In this document: positions 1 to 6,929 of the stretch, piece by piece
Position numbering within the stretch: position 1 is the stretch's first letter
How the letters are laid out: each line of letters begins with the position of its first letter
Assembly (NCBI GenBank): GCA_030725785.1
Contig: JANRFB010000083.1
Location: 13,218 to 58,162, forward strand
DNA from: Solirubrobacteraceae bacterium
GTDB taxonomy: Bacteria; Actinomycetota; Thermoleophilia; Solirubrobacterales; Solirubrobacteraceae
Direction: 5' to 3'
DNA: 44,945 nucleotides
Notes under the pieces: model-generated
Seen by the model: the letters and a program-made list of their open reading frames with translations, nothing else
Databases searched by the model: none
What the model was told of the DNA's origin: nothing
Position numbers and translations under genes: made by a program

Positions 1-1585
1 TGCCGATGAAGTGGGGGATGTAGCTCCACCAGCAGCGGTAGTCGTCGGTGATCTCCACAGCGTCTCCGAGCAGATCCTCCTGTGTCGCCTGCCAGTGCGC
101 GGCGAAATCCTCGACAGAGAGCTCTCCCTGCTCGCGCCGATGGGTGTGGACGGCTCCTTCGAAGCGGTTCATCGCCGTCTGGCGGAAGACGGTCGCGATT
201 GAGTTCTCAATGTTTTCGGCCAGCAGGCTCAGCCGCGACTGCGGCGTTTCGGCGGCTTCGAGTAGGCGACGGAAGACGAGCGTTTCACCGAAGACGGAGG
301 CCGTCTCGCAGACTGTTAGCGGAGTGTGCTGCTCAAAGATGCCGCGCGGAATCGCCAGTGCGGCATGGACGCCATGGCCGAGCTCGTGCGCTAGCGTCAT
401 TACGTCGCGCCGCGTTGCCGTCCAGTTGAGCATCACGTAGGGGTGGACGCTTGGCACTGTGTAGGCGCAGAATGCACCGCCGCGCTTACCGGGGCGGGCC
501 GGGGCGTCGATCCATCGCTCATCGAAGAAGCGCGCCGCCAGATCACCAAGTTCGGGCGAGAAGTCGCCGTAGGCGTCGAGCACGATCTCTTTGCCTTCGT
601 TCCAGCCAACCTTTGCTTCGTCCTGCGCGATCGCGGCGGCGCGGTCGTAGTCGGCGATCCGCTCCAGCCCAAGCAGCTTCGCCTTCAGCCGGTACCAGCG
701 GCGCGGCAGCTCGTAAGCGCCTTCGACGGCCTCGACCAGCGCCTCGACCGATTCGTCACTCGCCTCATTGGCGAGGTTTCGGCTTGAGAGCCACGTTGGG
801 TAGCTGCGCAGCCGATCCTCGGTGGCCTTGTCTTGCAGCAGCGTGTTGAAGAGGTATGCGCGCGTCCTCAGCCCCGGCTCAAGCGCCCGCGTGACCGCCG
901 CCGCGGCGTCCCGCCTGACTTCGCGTTCCGGCGAGTGGAGCAGGCTCAGCGCTTGGTCAAGCGGTACCGATTCGTGCTCGCCGGGCAGATCAACGCGGAT
1001 TGCGCTGGTCAGCTCGCTGAAGAGCCGTGACCAAGCGTCGCGGCCGGTGACTGCCTTCTCGGCCGAGAGCTTCTCCTCGGCCTCGCTTAGAAGGTGGGGG
1101 CGATAGCGGCGGATTGTCTCCAAGTAGTGACGCGCGTGCTCAAGCCCACCGGCTTGCAGCAGTTCTGCTGCGCGCCCGTCAGCAACCTCGGCCCACTCCA
1201 GCTCGAAGAAGACGAGCTTTGTCTCGATCCCCGTCGCCAATTCCTGCACGCGCGCCATCAGCGCGCCGTTGGCTGGGTCCTCGGTATCGGCTGCAAAGCG
1301 AAGGTGGGCGTAGTTTCCGGCGCGGCCAACGAGGTCGCTGATGATCGCCAGCTCGGCTACTGCCAGCGCCAGGCCCGATCCATCAAGCTCTCCTACCTTG
1401 CCGGCGTGGGCTGTTGCCAGCGCTGCGGCGCGACGGTCGGCGTCGGCTAATAGCTCGTCGCACTCGGCTGGGCCACCGCCATCGACGAGATCTTCAAGCT
1501 GCCATGTGACGTCGTCTACTTCTGTATCGCTCATCTGGCGAGGATAAGCGCAACTGAAAATCACTGTCGGCAGGCTTAAGGACAT
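1..1585 (-). CDS. M3 family oligoendopeptidase (PepF-like), C-terminus cut by window edge
   Basis: Zinc metallopeptidase that cleaves oligopeptides, probably in the cytoplasm. The reverse strand is open from the start to position 1, so the C-terminal part lies outside the window. The family motif HELGHGVH (HExxH, two zinc histidines and the catalytic Glu) is encoded at about 365-390. It is followed about 20 residues later by CETASVFGE, which supplies the third zinc ligand. Family members are about 600 residues; about 510-530 are visible here. Two in-frame starts are possible. The ATG at 1585 has a strong AGGAG ribosome site about 7 bases upstream. The ATG at 1534 (MSDTEVDDVTW) looks more like the family N-terminus but has no clear ribosome site. 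I chose 1585 on the ribosome site; the extra 17 residues may not be real. No signal peptide is seen. Confidence 0.9.
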   Translation of the reverse strand, partial: MSLSLPTVIFSCAYPRQMSDTEVDDVTWQLEDLVDGGGPAECDELLADADRRAAALATAHAGKVGELDGSGLALAVAELAIISDLVGRAGNYAHLRFAADTEDPANGALMARVQELATGIETKLVFFELEWAEVADGRAAELLQAGGLEHARHYLETIRRYRPHLLSEAEEKLSAEKAVTGRDAWSRLFSELTSAIRVDLPGEHESVPLDQALSLLHSPEREVRRDAAAAVTRALEPGLRTRAYLFNTLLQDKATEDRLRSYPTWLSSRNLANEASDESVEALVEAVEGAYELPRRWYRLKAKLLGLERIADYDRAAAIAQDEAKVGWNEGKEIVLDAYGDFSPELGDLAARFFDERWIDAPARPGKRGGAFCAYTVPSVHPYVMLNWTATRRDVMTLAHELGHGVHAALAIPRGIFEQHTPLTVCETASVFGETLVFRRLLEAAETPQSRLSLLAENIENSIATVFRQTAMNRFEGAVHTHRREQGELSVEDFAAHWQATQEDLLGDAVEITDDYRCWWSYIPHFIG

Positions 1586-1625
1586 CTCTTTTCTCCTAAA
1601 TACCGGCATCATCGCGGCCGAGCTC

Positions 1626-1654
1626 TTGACGTTTTTTCGGGCGATCCCTATCTT
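1626..1654 (+). promoter_or_regulatory. sigma-70-like promoter for a candidate small RNA
   Basis: TTGACG (1626-1631), a 17-base spacer, then TATCTT (1649-1654). This is near consensus in a GC-rich genome. A start 7-9 bases downstream would fall at about 1661-1663, exactly where a long-range RNA stem begins (next entry). No forward gene starts after it: the next gene, cydC, is on the other strand. This is a sequence match only. Confidence 0.45.
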
Positions 1655-1661
1655 GAATTTC

Positions 1662-1788
1662 AGACGCGGTGTCCGAGCCGCAAAGAGCGACGATCAGGGA
1701 TGTAAGATCGCGCCTCCCTCACCGGAACTGAACCCAGCAATGGGGAACGAGAAGGAGCGAGGGGTCCCAAGGTGGCTCGGCCCGCGTC
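1662..1788 (+). ncRNA. candidate structured small RNA of unknown family
   Basis: The ends of this stretch pair over a long distance. GACGCGG (1663-1669) pairs with CCGCGTC (1782-1788), and CCGAGCC (1673-1679) pairs with GGCTCGG (1774-1780). That gives 14 Watson-Crick pairs broken by one small internal loop (TGT/C). Inside are a hairpin CGATC/GATCG (about 1691-1710), a CCCTC/GAGGG stem (1716-1720 with 1759-1763), and CCCA/TGGG capped by a GCAA (GNRA-type) tetraloop at 1733-1744. A promoter-like sequence places the transcript start at the first stem base. I compared it by eye with 6S, SRP, 6C and common riboswitches and do not recognise it. The layout (closing stem, loose middle, terminal hairpin) is loosely 6S-like but shorter than usual. 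No good protein gene covers it, and no terminator is obvious. Confidence 0.4.
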
Positions 1789-1807
1789 GCTTTATGTCCG
1801 CAGCCAG

Positions 1808-3562
1808 TTAGGCCGCTGCCGACAGCCTGGCAAGAGCGCCCTCAGCGGCGATCAGCTCGCCCCAAGTGCCGCGCTCTACAACCGCGCCCGCTTCGAGCAC
1901 GATGATCTCGTCGAACTCCTCAAGCCCTTCAACGGTGTGCGTAATAACCAGCATCGCGCGGCGGTCGCTGCGTTCCGAGCCGATTGCGCTCAGTAGGTCG
2001 CGGGCGCCTGCGGCGTCGAGGTTTGCGGTCGGTTCGTCGAGAATCACGACCTGCGACGGGGCGATGAAGCCGCGTGCCAGCGCGATCCGGCCGCGCTGGC
2101 CGCCGGAGACTTCGGCGCCCTCTTCGCCGACCAGCGTTTCGATTCCGCGTGGCAGCGATGCGATCCAGGGGCCTAGGCCAGCGCGGGTCAGTGCGGCGAT
2201 GATCTGCTCTTCGCTGGCCTCGGGCGCAGCGAGGCGCACGTTCTGCGCGATCGTCGTCGTGAAGAGGTAAGCCTCTTGGCTGACCAGCCGAACGGCGCTG
2301 CGCAGCGCGTCTTGGCTTAGCTCCCGGATGTCGGTGCCGCCAAGAGTGACGCGGCCGCTGCTGGGGTCGAGGAAGCGAACGGCGCAGCTCGCCAGCGTCG
2401 TCTTGCCAGCGCCGCTGGCGCCAACCAGCGCGATCCGCGAGCCAGGCGCCATCGCCGCGCTGACATCGCTGAGCGCCGCCTGCGCGCGGCCTTCGAAGCG
2501 GACGGTCACGTTTTCGAAGTTGAGCGAGCCTCCGATTGTCACCGGAATCGGAGCGGCCGGGTCGCTGACCGGGACAGGCGCCTCGGTGATGCTCTCCAGC
2601 CGCGCCGCCGCCTGCGCGCAGGCGGTCAGTCGCTGCGCCGCGTCCGGCAGCCCGACGACGGCCTCAAAGGCGCCGATCGTAAGGAAAACAATTCCAGCCA
2701 GCAGCACTCCGTCAAGGCGGCCGTCGGCGGTCGCTTGGACCCCAATCGCGGCAACCGCGACCATCGCCACGCCGCCGATCGCCACGCCCATACCGCTCGT
2801 CACGCCGCTAATCCAAGCGCCCGGCCGCTCGGTTGCGGCCAGCTTCGCGTCTGCCATCTCGATCCGCTGAGCCCACTGCTGCTCGCGGCCGTAGACTGCC
2901 AGTTCGCCAGCGCCGCTGACAAGCTCGACCAATTCGGCGCTGAGCTGCGCCCGCGCCGGCGCCTCGCGCAGCCCCGAGCGCCTGCCGGCTCGGGCGGCAA
3001 GCGCCGGCACGAGCAGCCCGGCAATCAACATCCCCGCAATCAGCACGACTGCGCCTGCCGGAAGCACAATCGCGACAGCCACCGCCAGCACGGCGATCGT
3101 GAGGATCCCAATCAGCGGCGGCCCAATCGCGCGCAGGTACAGGTCTTGGAGCGTGTCAACGTCGCCGACGAAGCGGCTTAACACGTCGCCGCTGCGAACT
3201 CCCCGAAGCCCTTCCGGCACCAGTGGGATCAAACGCTCAAAGAAGCGCACGCGCAGATCAGCGAGAACACGGAAGGCGAGGTCATGTGAGACGAGCCTCT
3301 CGCCGTAGCGCAGCAGCGCCCGCGCAAACGCAAGCGCACGCACACCGACAGTGAAGATTGTTAGCGTCAGGATTTCCGGCTGCAGCGCCGCCTTGCTGAT
3401 CAGCACGCCAGCTACGGCGAGCAGGCCGACGGCGGCGAGGATCGCCCCGGCGCCAAGCACGATCGAGAAGATCAGCTGGCCGCGGCGCGGGCTGACGAGC
3501 CGCGCTGCGCGCATCAGCGCACGCCAGCGATCGACCTCGCCGGATGCGGGAGTCGCGCTCAT
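1808..3562 (-). CDS. cydC: thiol reductant ABC exporter subunit CydC
   Basis: Half of the heterodimeric CydDC ABC exporter, which moves glutathione/cysteine-type reductants or heme across the membrane and is needed to assemble cytochrome bd. The 584-residue protein has an N-terminal six-helix membrane domain (about 1-310) and a C-terminal ATPase. Walker A is GASGAGKTT, the signature is SGGQRGR, and Walker B is VVILDEPTA. The length is normal for CydC. Its ATG overlaps the cydD stop by four bases (ATGA, 3559-3562), so the two are translationally coupled. The partner oxidase genes cydAB are in this window at 9997-12488 on the other strand, which supports the CydC name over a generic exporter. 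Confidence 0.88.
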   Translation of the reverse strand: MSATPASGEVDRWRALMRAARLVSPRRGQLIFSIVLGAGAILAAVGLLAVAGVLISKAALQPEILTLTIFTVGVRALAFARALLRYGERLVSHDLAFRVLADLRVRFFERLIPLVPEGLRGVRSGDVLSRFVGDVDTLQDLYLRAIGPPLIGILTIAVLAVAVAIVLPAGAVVLIAGMLIAGLLVPALAARAGRRSGLREAPARAQLSAELVELVSGAGELAVYGREQQWAQRIEMADAKLAATERPGAWISGVTSGMGVAIGGVAMVAVAAIGVQATADGRLDGVLLAGIVFLTIGAFEAVVGLPDAAQRLTACAQAAARLESITEAPVPVSDPAAPIPVTIGGSLNFENVTVRFEGRAQAALSDVSAAMAPGSRIALVGASGAGKTTLASCAVRFLDPSSGRVTLGGTDIRELSQDALRSAVRLVSQEAYLFTTTIAQNVRLAAPEASEEQIIAALTRAGLGPWIASLPRGIETLVGEEGAEVSGGQRGRIALARGFIAPSQVVILDEPTANLDAAGARDLLSAIGSERSDRRAMLVITHTVEGLEEFDEIIVLEAGAVVERGTWGELIAAEGALARLSAAA

Positions 3563-5259
3563 CGCTCAGCCTGTCCGTCAACGACGATGCCTTCACGCAG
3601 CGTGATGATGCGATCGGCGGCGGCGGCGAGTGCCGGGCGGTGAACTATCAGCAGCACGCTGCGGTTCTGGCTAAGGCGCGCGATTGAATCGCCGATAGCG
3701 GCAGACGACTCGGCATCCAGGTGCGCTGTTGGTTCGTCGAGAATCACCAGTGGTGCGTCGCGCAAGAAGGCGCGAGCCAGTGCCACGCGCTGCGTCTCGC
3801 CGGCCGAGAGTGTCCGCTGCCCTTCGCCAAGGCGCGTATCGAGCCCTTGTGGCATCGAATCAACGAGCCGTTCGAGCCCGGCATCGGCGCAGGCCGCCAG
3901 CAGCGCAGCGTTGTCGGCCTCCGGCCGGCCAAGACGGATGTTCTCGGCCAGTGTGGCGCTGAAGAGAGTTGGCCGCTGAGGCACCCAGGCGAGCTGCCGG
4001 CGCCAATCTTTTGGGTCGACTTCGAGCAGATCTACGCCGTTGCAAAGCATTCGCCCTGATTGGGGGTCAAGCAGCCGCAGAATTAGCGCAGCCACGGTGC
4101 TCTTGCCTTGGCCGCTGGGCCCAACCAGCGCAAGCTGCTCGCCGGGGGTGAGTGTTAGGTCGATCGACTCCAGCACGGCCTCGCCACGGCCCTCGTAAGC
4201 GAAGCTGACGTTTTCGAGCACTAGAGCACCGTCGCGTGGGTTCGGCGACGGCAGCGGCGAGCTAGGGGAGCTCACGGCGGCAGGCGTGTCCAGAAGCTCA
4301 AAGCACTGCTGCGCTGCTGTCAGTCCGTCGGTACTGGCGTGGAACTGCTGGCCGACCATGCGGATCGGCAGATAAAGCTCGGGCGCCAGCAGAAGCACCG
4401 CTAGAGCGGTGGAAAACTCAAGCCCGCCGTTGATCAGTTGGATCGCGACCGCCGCCGCCACCAGCGCCGTGCCCATCATCGCCGCCAGCTCGAGAACAAG
4501 CGACGAGAGGAAGGCGATCCGCAGCGTCACCATCGTTTCCTTGCGGTACTGCTCGCCGGTCTCTCGCAGCGTCTCAACTTGGCGCTGGGCGCGGTCGTTG
4601 GCCTTCAGCGTTTGAAGCCCCTTCACTGCGTCGAGGAAGTGGGCGCTGAGCAGTGAAAGTGTTCGCCAGCGGCGCTCTGTAGCTGTTCGCGCTGCCAGCC
4701 CGATCAAGATCATGAAGAGCGGGATAATCGGCAGCGTGACCAGCAGGATCGTGCCGGCCGCAAGGTCGCGAGGGAATACGTAAATCAAGATCACGACTGG
4801 AACGACGACGGCCAACACGAGCTGCGGCAGGTAGCGCGCGAAGTAGGCCTCGAGCGAACTGAGCCCCTGAACGGCGTTGGTTACAAGCTCGCCGGCGCGC
4901 TGGCCGCGCAGCCCTGCCGGGCGCGTTTCGAGCATGTGGGCGGTTAGGCCGCCGCGCAGCTCCCCGACGACTCGCCGCGCGCCGAGCCGGCCTGATGTTT
5001 CAAAGCCAAAGGCACAGAGCGCGCGCGCGGCGACGACGGCAACCAGTATCCAAAGATCGCCGCTGACCTCACTGAGCTCCTCGCCGCCGGGGAAGGCAGC
5101 GGCGATAACTCGCCCCAGCAGCACAGCCTGCGTAACTACAAGGAGCGATGTCGCAACGCCCAACGCGACGGCGCCGATGAGAGGCACGCGCGCCGAGCGG
5201 GTCGAGCGAAAAAGCCTACGGTCGACGCCGCGGGGAGCGCTCTGGGCGCGCGTTGCCAA
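3559..5259 (-). CDS. cydD: thiol reductant ABC exporter subunit CydD
   Basis: First gene of the cydDC pair and the other half of the exporter needed for cytochrome bd assembly. At 566 residues it has a membrane domain (about 1-320) followed by an ATPase with Walker A GPSGQGKST, signature LSAGETQRVALARA and Walker B LVILDEPTAHLD. The start is a TTG at 5259 (MATRAQ). There is no clear ribosome site, but the next residues (VDRRLFRSTRSARVPL) match the usual family N-terminus, so the true start must be close. It runs away from the tmRNA gene, which starts about 150 bases away on the other strand. CydD and CydC are hard to tell apart by motif; gene order (cydD first) and overall similarity decide the assignment. 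Confidence 0.87.
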   Translation of the reverse strand: MATRAQSAPRGVDRRLFRSTRSARVPLIGAVALGVATSLLVVTQAVLLGRVIAAAFPGGEELSEVSGDLWILVAVVAARALCAFGFETSGRLGARRVVGELRGGLTAHMLETRPAGLRGQRAGELVTNAVQGLSSLEAYFARYLPQLVLAVVVPVVILIYVFPRDLAAGTILLVTLPIIPLFMILIGLAARTATERRWRTLSLLSAHFLDAVKGLQTLKANDRAQRQVETLRETGEQYRKETMVTLRIAFLSSLVLELAAMMGTALVAAAVAIQLINGGLEFSTALAVLLLAPELYLPIRMVGQQFHASTDGLTAAQQCFELLDTPAAVSSPSSPLPSPNPRDGALVLENVSFAYEGRGEAVLESIDLTLTPGEQLALVGPSGQGKSTVAALILRLLDPQSGRMLCNGVDLLEVDPKDWRRQLAWVPQRPTLFSATLAENIRLGRPEADNAALLAACADAGLERLVDSMPQGLDTRLGEGQRTLSAGETQRVALARAFLRDAPLVILDEPTAHLDAESSAAIGDSIARLSQNRSVLLIVHRPALAAAADRIITLREGIVVDGQAER

Positions 5260-5405
5260 TTTATGCTCGGGCGCCGGGGCTTGGATCGGCGTCGGTCTTA
5301 AGCATTATTCGTAGGCCGCTCACTGCCGCGAAGATTAGCGGCGCTAAGCCAATGGCGGATACCGCTAACGCTAGACTGGCTTTGCAGTTAGTTAGTACAT
5401 CCCTA

Positions 5406-5767
5406 GGGGACGACAGGCTTCGACGTGGTCGGATCGTGGGGGTGGTTGCGAGCCGAGGTTCCCGGAGGCCTCGTAAATCACCGGGAAAACCATATGTGCG
5501 GACTCTCACGAGTACGCCCTCGCCGCCTAGCACACCGCTAGCGCTGTGAGGTTCGGAGCCCGGCCTGCCGGCCGTCGGGATTTCCGGATCAAACGCCGGC
5601 TTACCTGGGGAGGATCGTTCTCGCCAAACTGGGGAAATTTTTAGAGAACTGGCTTCACGCAACCCCGCCGGCGAGGCGAGCGCGAAGTGAGATTAGAGCG
5701 CCGGATACGCTCGTAGACATCACCTCTTACGCGACCGCGGACGTGGGTTCGATTCCCACCGTCTCCA
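5406..5767 (+). ncRNA. ssrA: transfer-messenger RNA (tmRNA, ssrA)
   Basis: Rescues stalled ribosomes by acting first as tRNA-Ala and then as mRNA for a degradation tag. The 5' end GGGGACG (5406-5412) pairs with 3' CGTCTCC (5760-5766), giving a seven-pair acceptor stem with one G-U, then discriminator A at 5767. The diagnostic GGCTTCGACG follows the 5' stem. The T arm is GTGGG-TTCGATT-CCCAC (5743-5759). Upstream of the tag lies pseudoknot 1: CGAGG (5454-5458) pairs with CCTCG (5469-5473), interleaved with TTCCCGG (5459-5465) pairing with CCGGGAA (5481-5487). The length, 362 bases, is normal for one-piece tmRNA. The 3' CCA is not encoded (CTC follows), so it must be added by the CCA enzyme. It ends 10 bases before the stop of the convergent regulator gene. 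Confidence 0.95.
5498..5530 (+). other. tmRNA tag-peptide reading frame (ADSHEYALAA)
   Basis: The resume codon is GCG at 5498. The frame reads A-D-S-H-E-Y-A-L-A-A and stops at TAG 5528-5530. The ten-residue length and ALAA end match the standard tag recognised by ClpXP-type proteases. The bases just before the resume codon (ATATGT) resemble the positioning element of other tmRNAs. The resume codon was chosen by length and by alanine at position 1, because tmRNA is charged with alanine. Confidence 0.85.
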
Positions 5768-5777
5768 CTCTGCTGAG

Positions 5778-6464
5778 CTAGAGCTTCTCGGCCTGTCTCG
5801 GGGGCGCCGGCGGGACGGACATCTCGTCGTTCTCGTCGAAGAGGTCATGGTCGATCGCATATTTGACCAGACTGGCGCGCGAACTGAGGTCAAGCTTGTG
5901 CAGAATGTCTGCTCGGCTCGCCTCGATCGTGCGGCGCGATAAGTTCAGTTCAACGGCAATCTCTTTGCTGGTGTGGCCCCAGGCGATTGAGCGAACGATC
6001 GTCTGCTGGCGGGCGCTCAACTCGTCCTTTTCTGGCGCGCGGTTGAGCTGGGTAATCGCATTCGAAATTCGTGGGCTCACCCATGGCTGGCCTTCCGCGA
6101 CGCGTCGGATCGCCTCTGGCATAACTGCTGGTGGCTCTGACTCCAAGACGTACCCGGCAGCTCCAGCGCTGAGCGCAGCTCGCGCCACCGCCGCCGAGTC
6201 CGAGGCGGTCAGGATGATGATCGCCGATTCCGGCGAACTGCCAGCCAGGAGTACTACCTGTTCGCTGACCTTGTCGACGTTTGTCGGCAATGCAAGTGCG
6301 AACAGAATCACATCGGGTGAGTGACCCTTAACCGAGCGCAGTGTGGCGTCAATTCCTTCCGCCGCCGCGACCACTTCAAGGCCGGCGACCCCAACGATCA
6401 TCGCTGCCAGCGCTCCGCGAATTAGCGACTGAGCATGCGCGATTACGATCGTTGTGCGTTCGAT
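5778..6464 (-). CDS. LuxR/NarL-type response regulator with degenerate receiver domain
   Basis: DNA-binding regulator with an N-terminal receiver-like domain and a C-terminal LuxR helix-turn-helix (LSARQQTIVRSIAWGHTSKEI and following). The first ATG in frame (6401) would cut off the first strand and helix of the receiver. The frame stays open upstream and encodes ERTTIVIAHAQSLIRGALAA, a clear receiver N-terminus, but with no ATG, GTG or TTG before the upstream stop. The best start is an ATC at 6464, a few bases after GAAAGGG; this would give 228 residues. The receiver has lost its phosphorylation site: the acidic pair is replaced by AHAQ, and the usual Asp position reads PDVILFALALP. It is therefore probably not a phospho-switch. 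No partner kinase is adjacent. The start could instead reflect a mutation or sequence error. Confidence 0.75.
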   Translation of the reverse strand: MERTTIVIAHAQSLIRGALAAMIVGVAGLEVVAAAEGIDATLRSVKGHSPDVILFALALPTNVDKVSEQVVLLAGSSPESAIIILTASDSAAVARAALSAGAAGYVLESEPPAVMPEAIRRVAEGQPWVSPRISNAITQLNRAPEKDELSARQQTIVRSIAWGHTSKEIAVELNLSRRTIEASRADILHKLDLSSRASLVKYAIDHDLFDENDEMSVPPAPPRQAEKL

Positions 6465-6577
6465 AGCGCCCTTTCCCGAGAGCTTACGTCTTCAATGATT
6501 CTGGTGAATAAGCCAGATTCGCCTTCTAACCTAAATCCCACACTAGAGGATCAGCGGTGCCTAGGCCGCCTAGCGCC

Positions 6578-6883
6578 GATATTTCAACGCCAGCAGTGGT
6601 ACCGTCGAAGGTTAGATGGGTGCAACGGTGCGGCTCGCCGCATCGAACTAGAAGCTCGAGTTAGGAGCTGACATGAAGAAAACGATTCCCTCACAAGACG
6701 GCGGGTGATCTGCTCGAGGGCGATGAGCCTTCCGAAGATGGTTCGATCGGCGAGGTAGACGATCTTGCCGTGGGCAAGAGCGAGAGCCTGAACGTCAAGA
6801 TGGCTGCCGGGCACTACGCCCTTATCTGTGCTCTTCCCGGCCACTACCAGGCTGGTATGTATAAGGATTTCACGGTCAACTAG
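6578..6883 (+). pseudogene. remnant of a secreted cupredoxin (plastocyanin/sulfocyanin-like) gene
   Basis: The frame ending at TAG 6881 encodes the C-terminal half of a blue-copper domain: GEVDDLAVGKSESLNVKM, then HYALICALPGHYQAGMYKDF. It keeps the C-x4-H-x4-M part of the type 1 copper site. Going upstream in the same frame there are two stops (TAG at 6662 and TGA at 6674). Before them the frame reads ISTPAVVPSKVRWVQRCGSP, which faintly resembles the cupredoxin N-terminal half. No signal peptide, N-terminal copper His or usable start remains. The ATG at 6673 is in another frame and ends after 11 codons. The C-terminal match is clear by eye; the upstream match is weak. Confidence 0.6.
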
Positions 6884-6929
6884 CCCGCTAGGTAGTGAGA
6901 AACAGTGCAGCGCCGGTTAGGCTTATCGC

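Noticed and set aside
11-1450. Several forward reading frames of 60-130 codons across 11-1450
   Set aside because: They lie opposite the M3 peptidase frame, whose zinc motif and family sequence are clear; their own translations look like Arg/Ser-rich shadow sequence.
1626-1811. Forward 61-codon frame
   Set aside because: It overlaps the promoter and the paired ends of the candidate RNA, has no ribosome site and no protein-like composition.
5261-5662. Reverse 133-codon frame upstream of cydD
   Set aside because: It covers most of the tmRNA gene in antisense; the RNA structure explains the sequence better.
5743-5767. Possible separate tRNA suggested by the T-arm-like GTGGGTTCGATTCCCAC
   Set aside because: There is no anticodon arm just upstream; the acceptor strand pairs with 5406-5412, so it is the 3' end of tmRNA.
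6584-6844. Reverse 86-codon frame
   Set aside because: Antisense to the cupredoxin remnant, whose forward frame carries a recognisable copper motif; no motif in the reverse frame.
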